From RPQJ01 sp963744735 (GTDB lineage Bacteria; Pseudomonadota; Gammaproteobacteria; Steroidobacterales; Steroidobacteraceae), in the NCBI GenBank assembly GCA_963744735.1, contig CAVUVH010000034.1, positions 412,195 to 476,194 on the forward strand: DNA of 64,000 bases, in the 5' to 3' direction. Position numbers and translations under genes: made by a program. The notes beneath the pieces are model-generated. The model did no database searches, was not told where the DNA came from, and saw nothing but the letters and a program-made list of their open reading frames with translations. Positions 57,814-64,000 of the stretch are shown one piece after another. Every line of letters starts with the position of its first letter. The stretch's first letter is position 1.

Positions 57814-58569
57814 ATGACGACCACCCTGCCGGTCTCCGCGCGGCAGAAACTGCGACGCTGGCCGGCACGGCTGGACCTGCTGCAGAGCGCCACCGGGCTC
57901 GCCCTGGGCCTGTTCATGTGGGTCCACATGTTCTTCGTGGCGACGATCCTGCTGGGCAAGGACGTGATGTGGACGGTGGCCCGGGTGTTCGAGGGCTACT
58001 TCATCTTCGGCCGGCCGGTGTATGGCCTGGTCTCGGCGCTGGTCGCCTGCGTTGCCACCCTGTTCGTCGTCCATGCCGCCCTGGCCTTGCGCAAGTTCCC
58101 GTCCAATTACCGACAATACAGGACTTATCGCGACCATTCGAAGCAAATGAAGCACGAAGACACCACGCTCTGGTACTGGCAGGTGGTGACCGGATTCGCC
58201 CTGTTCTTCCTGGCTTCGGTACACCTCTACATCATGCTGACGCGTCCGGACCGGATCGGGCCGTTCGAGTCGGCCGACCGCGTCTGGAGCGACCTGATGT
58301 GGCCGCTCTACCTGGTGCTGCTGTTCGCGGTCGAGTTCCACGGCGGGGTGGGGCTCTACCGCCTGGCGCTGAAGTGGGGCTGGTTCGAGAACGGCGACCC
58401 GCTCGCCACGCGGCGCAAGCTGCGGCGCTTCAAGTGGGGCCTGACCGGGTTCTTCCTGGTCCTCGGCCTGCTGACGCTCGCGGCGTACATGAAGATCGGC
58501 CATGACCACGCGTCGCAGTACGGGCAGCCCTACGTGCCCGCCCCGGCCGCGACGGAGGTGGCGCGATGA
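57814..58569 (+). CDS. frdC: fumarate reductase diheme cytochrome b subunit (Wolinella type)
   Basis: Single five-helix membrane anchor of a type-B quinol:fumarate reductase / succinate dehydrogenase. From ATG 57814, histidines at residues 38, 87, 137 and 176 match the four heme ligands of W. succinogenes FrdC (44, 93, 143, 182) with a constant offset of 6. Glutamates 60 and 174 fall exactly on Glu66 (menaquinol oxidation) and Glu180 (E-pathway proton transfer). 251 residues, intact. An in-frame TTG at 57751 is a less likely start. Stop overlaps frdA by ATGA. Direction in vivo (fumarate reduction or menaquinone-linked succinate oxidation) cannot be read from sequence. Confidence 0.92.
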   Translation: MTTTLPVSARQKLRRWPARLDLLQSATGLALGLFMWVHMFFVATILLGKDVMWTVARVFEGYFIFGRPVYGLVSALVACVATLFVVHAALALRKFPSNYRQYRTYRDHSKQMKHEDTTLWYWQVVTGFALFFLASVHLYIMLTRPDRIGPFESADRVWSDLMWPLYLVLLFAVEFHGGVGLYRLALKWGWFENGDPLATRRKLRRFKWGLTGFFLVLGLLTLAAYMKIGHDHASQYGQPYVPAPAATEVAR

Positions 58570-60551
58570 AGGTCGTCTACACCGATGTCCTGGTCATCGG
58601 CGGCGGGCTTGCCGGCCTGCGCGTGGCCATCGGCGCACGCCGTCGTGGCCATGACGCGATCGTGCTGTCGCTGGTGCCGCCCAAGCGCTCGCATTCGGCC
58701 GCCGCCCAGGGCGGCATGCAGGCGAGCCTGGGCAACGTGACCAAGGGCCAGGGCGACAACGAGGACGTCCACTTCGAGGACACGGTCAAGGGCAGCGACT
58801 GGGGCGCGGACCAGCAGGTGGTGCGCATGTTCGTCAACACCGCCCCCAAGGCGGTGCGCGAGCTTGCCGCCTGGGGCGTGCCCTGGAGCCGCGTCAAGGA
58901 AGGCGACCGCCAGGTCATCATCAACGGCGAGAGGGTCACGATCACCGAGCGTGGCGAGGCGCACGGACTGGTGGCGCAGCGCGACTTCGGCGGCACCAAG
59001 AAATGGCGCACCTGCTACGTCTCGGACGGCACGGGCCACGCGATGCTGTTCGCGGTGGGCGACCGCGCCATCGCCGAGGGCATCCCGGTGCACGAGCGCA
59101 CCGAGGCGCTCGCGCTGATCCACGACGGCGAGCGCTGCTACGGCGCCATCGTCCGTGACCTGATCACGGGCGAGCTGACCGCCTACGTGGCGAAGGCCAC
59201 GGCGATCGCCACCGGCGGCGCGGGCCGCGTGTACCGGGTCACGACCAACGCCGTGATCTGCGAGGGCATCGGCGCGGCGCTGGCGCTCGAGACCGGCGTG
59301 GTGCCGCTCGGCAACATGGAAGCGGTGCAGTTCCACCCGACCGGCATCTTTCCGGCCGGCATCCTCGTCACCGAGGGCTGTCGCGGCGACGGCGGCCTGC
59401 TGCGCGACGTGCACGGCCACCGGTTCATGCCCGACTACGAGCCCGAGAAGAAGGAGCTCGCCTCGCGCGACGTGGTCTCGCGCCGCATGGAAGAGCACAT
59501 CCGCAAGGGCAACGGCGTCAAGTCGCGCTTCGGCGAGCACCTGTGGCTCGACATCACGCTGCTCGGGCGCAAGCACATCGAGCACAACCTGCGCGAAGTG
59601 AAGGAAATCTGCCAGTACTTCCTCGGCGTGGACCCGGCCGAGCAGTACATCCCGGTGCGCCCGGCGCAGCACTACACGATGGGCGGAGTGCGCACCAACC
59701 ATACCGGGCAGACCCCGACGCTGCGCGGGCTGTTTGCGGCCGGCGAAGCCGCATGCTGGGACATGCATGGATTCAACCGGCTGGGCGGCAACTCGGTGGC
59801 CGAGACCGTCGTCGCCGGCATGATCGTCGGCGAGTTCATCGCCGATTTCGTCGAGAGCCCGGAGGGCGAACTCGACATCCCGACGACGCTGCTGCGCGAG
59901 ACGCTGGCCGCGGAGCGCGGCAGGCTCGACGCGCTGCTGCAGGGCGGCGGCCGCGAGCAGGCCGACGTGCTGAAGGCCGAGATGCAGCAGGTCATGACCG
60001 ATCGCGTCGGCATCTTCCGCACCGGCGCCGACCTGCAGTTTGCCGTCGACCGCCTGCAGGAACTGCTCGTTCGCAGCCGCGACATCGGCCTGCGCTCACG
60101 CCGCGACGGGCCGAACCCGGAGCTGGTCACCGCCTATCGCGTGCAGAAGATGCTGAAGATCGCGCTCTGTGTCGCCCACGGCGCGCTCACCCGCACCGAG
60201 AGCCGCGGCGCGCATTTCCGCGAGGATTTCCCGCGCCGCAACGATGCCGCGTGGCTGAAGCGCACGCTCGCGACCTGGGGCGATCCGCAGGCCACGCTGC
60301 CGACGCTGCAGTACGAGCCGCTGGATGTCGGCCGCATGGAGCTGCCGCCGGGCTGGCGCGGCTACGGCAACAAGGACTACACCGATCATCCCGACACGCC
60401 GCAGCGGGCGGCCGAGGTGGCGCGGCTGCGCGAGTCGATGGCCGGTGCCGACCGGCACGCCGTGCAGGCCGCGCTGATGCCTTACGCCCATCTGCTGCCC
60501 CCCGGCCTGCAGGGCCGCAACGAACGCATCGACGAGAAACTGCCGCAATGA
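58566..60551 (+). CDS. frdA: fumarate reductase flavoprotein subunit
   Basis: Dicarboxylate-binding flavoprotein. Intact, 661 residues. IGGGLAGLRVAIGARR is the dinucleotide fold; RSHSAAAQGGMQ has the covalent-FAD histidine at residue 43, the same number as in W. succinogenes FrdA. HPTGIFPAGILVTEGCRGDGG-type text (59336-59395) and RPAQHYTMGGVRTN carry substrate-site residues. ATGA overlaps both upstream (frdC) and downstream (frdB), giving the frdCAB order typical of the menaquinone-linked class. Confidence 0.94.
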   Translation: MKVVYTDVLVIGGGLAGLRVAIGARRRGHDAIVLSLVPPKRSHSAAAQGGMQASLGNVTKGQGDNEDVHFEDTVKGSDWGADQQVVRMFVNTAPKAVRELAAWGVPWSRVKEGDRQVIINGERVTITERGEAHGLVAQRDFGGTKKWRTCYVSDGTGHAMLFAVGDRAIAEGIPVHERTEALALIHDGERCYGAIVRDLITGELTAYVAKATAIATGGAGRVYRVTTNAVICEGIGAALALETGVVPLGNMEAVQFHPTGIFPAGILVTEGCRGDGGLLRDVHGHRFMPDYEPEKKELASRDVVSRRMEEHIRKGNGVKSRFGEHLWLDITLLGRKHIEHNLREVKEICQYFLGVDPAEQYIPVRPAQHYTMGGVRTNHTGQTPTLRGLFAAGEAACWDMHGFNRLGGNSVAETVVAGMIVGEFIADFVESPEGELDIPTTLLRETLAAERGRLDALLQGGGREQADVLKAEMQQVMTDRVGIFRTGADLQFAVDRLQELLVRSRDIGLRSRRDGPNPELVTAYRVQKMLKIALCVAHGALTRTESRGAHFREDFPRRNDAAWLKRTLATWGDPQATLPTLQYEPLDVGRMELPPGWRGYGNKDYTDHPDTPQRAAEVARLRESMAGADRHAVQAALMPYAHLLPPGLQGRNERIDEKLPQ

Positions 60552-61327
60552 GCACAGTCACCGACGCCCCCGCGCCGCCGGCCGCCGCCCCGCCCGTGGA
60601 CGCGCCGAAGCGCATGCTGCACTTCCACGTGCTGCGACACGATCCGCAGGATCCGGACAGCATTCCGCATTTCGACGTGTTCGAGATCGAGGAAGCGGCG
60701 GGCATGACGCTGTTCATCGCGCTGAACGAGATCCGCGAGAAGCTGGACCCTTCGCTGGCGTTCGACTTCGTCTGTCGCGCCGGCATCTGCGGCAGCTGCG
60801 GCATGGTGGTCAACGGCCGTCCGGGACTGGCCTGCCGCACGCTGACGCAGGACCTGCCGCAGGACATCTCGCTGGCGCCGCTGCCCGCGTTCGAGCTGAT
60901 CGCCGACCTGTCCGTCAACACCGGCAAGTGGATGCGCGGCATGAGCGAGCGGCTGGAGACCTGGGTGCATTCGCTGGGCCAGGACGCCGACCTGACCCGG
61001 CTCGAGGAGCGCATGGACCCGGAGCTGGCCGACAGGATCTACGAGCTGGACCGCTGCATCGAGTGCGGCTGCTGCGTGGCGGCCTGCGGCACGGCGCGCA
61101 TGCGCGAGGATTTCGTCGGTGCGGTGGGCCTGAACAAGATCGCGCGCTTCGCGCTCGACCCGCGCGACCGGCGGACCGACGAGGACTTCTACGAGCTGGT
61201 CGGCAACGACGACGGCGTGTTCGGCTGCATGACGCTGCTCGGCTGCCACGACGTCTGCCCGAAGCAGCTGCCGCTGCAGACGCAGATCGCGTACCTGCGC
61301 CGCAAGATGGTCAAGGCCGGGCTCTGA
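60548..61327 (+). CDS. frdB: fumarate reductase iron-sulfur subunit
   Basis: Three-cluster electron-transfer subunit. 2Fe-2S in CRAGICGSCGMVVNG with a later LAC, 4Fe-4S in CIECGCCVAACG, and 3Fe-4S in CMTLLGCHDVCPKQLP. Intact, 259 residues, with an alanine/proline-rich extension of about 20 residues before the first strand. Last gene of frdCAB; a pair of palindromes follows within 25 bp and may end the transcript. Confidence 0.94.
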   Translation: MSTVTDAPAPPAAAPPVDAPKRMLHFHVLRHDPQDPDSIPHFDVFEIEEAAGMTLFIALNEIREKLDPSLAFDFVCRAGICGSCGMVVNGRPGLACRTLTQDLPQDISLAPLPAFELIADLSVNTGKWMRGMSERLETWVHSLGQDADLTRLEERMDPELADRIYELDRCIECGCCVAACGTARMREDFVGAVGLNKIARFALDPRDRRTDEDFYELVGNDDGVFGCMTLLGCHDVCPKQLPLQTQIAYLRRKMVKAGL

Positions 61328-61349
61328 CGCCACGTGCTCGCGCTACTCG

Positions 61350-61406
61350 CTCTCCCGCGCCAGCGGGAGAGTTCCGTGCCCCCTCTCCCGCGCCAGCGGG
61401 AGAGGG
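61350..61406. repeat. two tandem palindromic REP-like units
   Basis: CTCTCCCGC-GCCA-GCGGGAGAG occurs at 61350-61371 and again, extended to an 11-bp perfect stem, at 61381-61406, followed by GGTTGGGGTGAGGG. Palindromes of this kind recur between genes in many high-GC gammaproteobacteria. They may also act as the 3' end of frdCAB; there is no T tract. Confidence 0.75.
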
Positions 61407-61547
61407 TTGGGGTGAGGGCCCGCAGTCGCAAGGACCTTGGGGACTGTGCTGCGCCTCGGCGATGCGGCAGATTGCGGCCATTCGGGGCCTAGTCGAACCG
61501 GGGACTTGCGTGTGGTGCAGCGAACTTCTGTAATCGGCCAGAAGCGG

Positions 61548-62075
61548 TCACCTGTTCCGGCTAATCGGAAGCGACCAGGTTTCGGCACTGTAAATGGCAA
61601 GTGCCATGACACTGTGCCAGAGCACGAAGGCAAGATAGAGACGATCGTCCGCGACCAGCACGAACCCGAATCCGCCGATGATGGCCGCGACAAGTCCTGT
61701 GACGACGAGTTCGACGGAATGCCTCAGCGGAATGAGCAACCTTGCGCCCGTTAACACGATGGTTGCTCCGACCAAGCTACCTGTCACGAAGCCTTCTGGA
61801 GCGGGCCCGAAAGCTCCCGAACCCCCGAGCCCGACTCCGAAATTAATCGCGGGGTAGAAGCTGATAGCACTGACGGCGATCAGTCCGAGACACCTGTACC
61901 AGAAGAACCTGTCGCGCCTCAGATAGGGAAACAAGACGCCCGCGGCAAACAGCAGGCCGAGGATGCCATAAGTGGCAAACGTCCCATCAATGTTCCACCA
62001 GGCCAACCAGGAACAGAACCCGGACGCCGCGGCGAGGGCCACCTTGAGCCCAACGCTTACGTATTTGTTGCCCAT
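61548..62075 (-). CDS. small membrane protein, unknown function, in low-GC patch
   Basis: About 175 residues with five to six hydrophobic helices (KVALAAASGFCSWLAWW, YGILGLLFAAGVLFPYL, CLGLIAVSAISFYPAI, VVTGLVAAIIGGFGFVLV, and a final LAFVLWHSVMALAIY). I take ATG 62075; the open frame extends 67 codons upstream but that part lies in repeat-like DNA and is not hydrophobic. Base composition is visibly lower in GC than in the neighbours and codon use differs, suggesting recent acquisition. I do not recognise the family. Confidence 0.6.
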   Translation of the reverse strand: MGNKYVSVGLKVALAAASGFCSWLAWWNIDGTFATYGILGLLFAAGVLFPYLRRDRFFWYRCLGLIAVSAISFYPAINFGVGLGGSGAFGPAPEGFVTGSLVGATIVLTGARLLIPLRHSVELVVTGLVAAIIGGFGFVLVADDRLYLAFVLWHSVMALAIYSAETWSLPISRNR

Positions 62076-62411
62076 CCGACGCAAGAATGGACTTGTTTCG
62101 GGCGCCAAGAAATCAGCACAGATCACTACCGAACGACGATCAGGAATGTCCGCTTGGGTCGGAAGCGGACCTCCGGCAAATCGTCTTGCCGGGCTGGGTA
62201 GCGAACAGGTACAAGGTCGGCTAACGGCCATGAGCGGCCCCTCGCGGACCAGCGACCGATTTCCGGAAGCGGACATTGCTGGCGCATGTTCAAGCCAGCA
62301 GCGTAGGTGGTTCCCATCACCCGCTCCATCCGATCTGCTGTAAGCGAAGCGACATGATGGCCACGAATCGAAGCTCTGATCAAGCCGCCTCCGGCGAAGC
62401 GCTCGTAGCCG
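62076..62411. other. non-coding low-GC stretch with degenerate repeats
   Basis: 336 bp without a convincing gene. The words GGTCGGAAGCGGACC (62158) and CCGGAAGCGGACATT (62263) resemble CCAGAAGCGGTCACC at 61540 on the other side of the small membrane gene, so the gene is flanked by related degenerate repeats. Open frames here are short and lack family character. Confidence 0.5.
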
Positions 62412-64000
62412 CTACCGTCGCTCCGCTCGCGTCTCGAGTTCAGTGCTGGGCAAGTCTTCGACGAACATCCGTGCTCGCTCTGGGGGCACGCCGAAGTGGC
62501 GAAGTGCGTAATGCAGCATTGCGCGTGCCAGCTCCTGCTCGCCCATGATGATGCCTCCAGAATGCTCGGCCCGCAGGCGTAGTAATTCCTCGTGACTGTG
62601 TGTGACGACGATGTCGACGCCGGGGTTGCGCCCGCGCGCAATCTCCACTGCCCGTCGGGCAAAAAGGAGTCAGGCGTCGCCACGATCAACAGGCGGGCCG
62701 CGGCGACGCCGGCCTGTTCCAACACGCCCGGTGCAGACGCGTCTCCGAAAACAACAGGCACGCCCTGTGCCCGCAACGCCTCGAAGCGCCGCCTGTCGCG
62801 CTCGACGACCAAATACGGCAAGGCCTCGCGATCGAGCACCGGCGTGATCGTGCCGCCGACCCGACCATGGCCGATTAAAATCGCGTGGCCCCGCATCGCT
62901 GACGCAATTGACGGCCGTCCGAGGTCGCCGCGCGCACCGATTGCCGCTCCAGCAATGCAAGGGACGAGGCCGTGCTGAAGCCAGCGTTCGATGGCCGGGA
63001 ATGACTGCGAAGGCGAACGGGTTGAGCGTGATCGAGATGAGCGCCCCGGCGAGGATGAGGTCGCGGCCTCGGGAGGCATCAGATCAGCGCGAGCCAAGCG
63101 CGGCCAGGATGAACGAGAACTCGCCGATCTGTGCGAGGCTGGCCGCGATGGTCAGCGCGGTGCCGACGGGACAGCCGAACGCAGCACGATCACGAAGGCC
63201 GCGAGCGACTTGCCGACCACGATGACGAGCAGCACGCCGAGCACGGCCAGGGTTCGCGCACCAGGATCGACGGATCGAACAGCATGCCGACCGAGACGAA
63301 GAACAGCACCGCGAAGGCGTCCCGCAGCGGCAGGGCTCTCCGCGGCGCGTGTGGCTGAGGTCGGACTCGCTCAGGACCATGCCGGCGAAGAACGCGCCGA
63401 GCGCGAAGGACACGCCGAACAGCTGCGGCCGAGCCGTAGGCGATGCCGAGCGCGATCGCGAGCACGCGCCAGCGTGAACAGCTCGCGCGAGCCGGTGCGC
63501 GCGACCTGGCGCAGCAGCCAGGGCACGACCCGCGTGCCGACCACGAGCATCGAGCGCGACGAAGACCGCGACCTTGCCGAGCGTCAGCGCCGAGCGCGAT
63601 GCCAGCCAGCTGCTGCCGGCCACCGTCGCGCCGTTCGCGCCGGCTGGTGCCGCCGAGCGGCCGCGCGACGGCCGGCAGCAGCACCAGCGCGAGCACCATG
63701 GCGAGGTCCTCGACGATGAGCCAGCCGACGGCGATGCGTCCCTGCGGTGGTCTCGAGCTCGCCGCGCTCCTCGAGCGCGCGCAGCAGCACGACCGTGCTC
63801 GCCACCGAGAGCGCGAGCCCGAAGACGAGGCCGGCCGCCGCAGCGTCCAGCCCCACAAGCGCGCGAGGCCAGGCGCCGAGCAGCGTCGCTGCCGCGATCT
63901 GGCCGATGGCGCCGGGGATGGCGATGCCGCGCACGGCCAGGAGGTCGCGGAGCGAGAAGTGGAGGCCGACGCCGAACATCAGCAGGATGACGCCGATCTC
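62412..64000 (-). CDS. KefB/YbaL-type cation:proton antiporter with TrkA-N domain, 5' partial, frameshifted
   Basis: Monovalent cation:proton antiporter-2 family membrane protein. The gene enters from the right edge with LMFGVGLHFSLRDLLAVRGI-type text (63920-63979) and continues through SVASTVVLLRALEERGEL and FGVSFALGAFFAGMVLSES; the soluble end has the NAD-binding TrkA-N fold AILIGHGRVGGTITPVLDRE, VVFGDASAPGVLEQAGV and the closing EEHSGG-like HSGGIIMGEQELARAML, stopping at 62412. At least ten shifts occur in 1.6 kb. Roughly 530 residues are in the window, so only a short N-terminal piece is missing. Potassium efflux is the known role of relatives. Confidence 0.82.

Noticed and set aside
61350..61406. 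CRISPR-like repeat pair
   Set aside because: Only two palindromic units, 9 bp apart, with no spacer-sized intervals and no cas genes.

Overview
The window is a very GC-rich piece of a proteobacterial chromosome, most probably a gammaproteobacterium of the Steroidobacter/Nevskia/Xanthomonadales kind. That placement is an inference from the cyclic glucan synthase, DUF2799 lipoprotein, GlpT, Pho-type phosphatase and an 11-bp palindromic intergenic repeat common in such genomes; no rRNA, tRNA or marker gene confirms it. No CRISPR array, transposase or phage gene was seen. Many genes are interrupted by single-base shifts although their full-length coding signal is intact. The shifts are densest at 1-10.8 kb and 62.4-64 kb and hit obligatory subunits of a 14-gene complex, so they look like indel errors of a draft assembly rather than true decay. 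Coordinates of broken genes are given for the reconstructed gene.

Layout. 1-10.8 kb: a PLD-type lipoprotein, a sterol-desaturase-like hydroxylase and a huge cyclic beta-1,2-glucan synthase (ndvB). 10.9-24 kb: an exported amidohydrolase, then a group of genes that read as quaternary-amine metabolism: a TIR-TPR protein, a pyrrolysine-free MttB-family methyltransferase, a PhnD-like binding protein, a fatty-acid-desaturase-like protein, an OsmF/YehYXW betaine-type ABC importer and a dimethylglycine/sarcosine dehydrogenase. 23.8-32.3 kb: a PpiC-type isomerase, an exported arginase-family protein, an exported alpha/beta hydrolase, GlpT, a CehA/McbA metallohydrolase and two small envelope proteins. 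32.4-39.9 kb: a second MttB-family protein, divergent from a second TIR-TPR protein, then a prolyl oligopeptidase, a BHMT/MmuM-type homocysteine methyltransferase and an exported methyltransferase. 40-43 kb: PhoX and a DUF5694 protein.

43-57.7 kb is one long minus-strand operon: nuoABCDEFGHIJKLMN followed by a CBS-pair protein, a hotdog thioesterase and a VanX-like dipeptidase lipoprotein, mostly with 1-11 bp overlaps. Divergent from it lies frdCAB, whose cytochrome b keeps every heme ligand and both key glutamates of the Wolinella succinogenes menaquinol:fumarate reductase. Together they could form an NADH-to-fumarate chain. The right end holds palindromic repeats, a low-GC patch with a small membrane protein, and a KefB-type antiporter running off the window.

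The most interesting proposal is the 12-39 kb set. It provides import (OsmF system), demethylation (two MttB homologues and a homocysteine methyltransferase) and oxidation (DMGDH-type) of methylated amines, with a TIR-TolB-like-TPR protein beside each MttB copy and no corrinoid protein or corrinoid methyltransferase partner visible.
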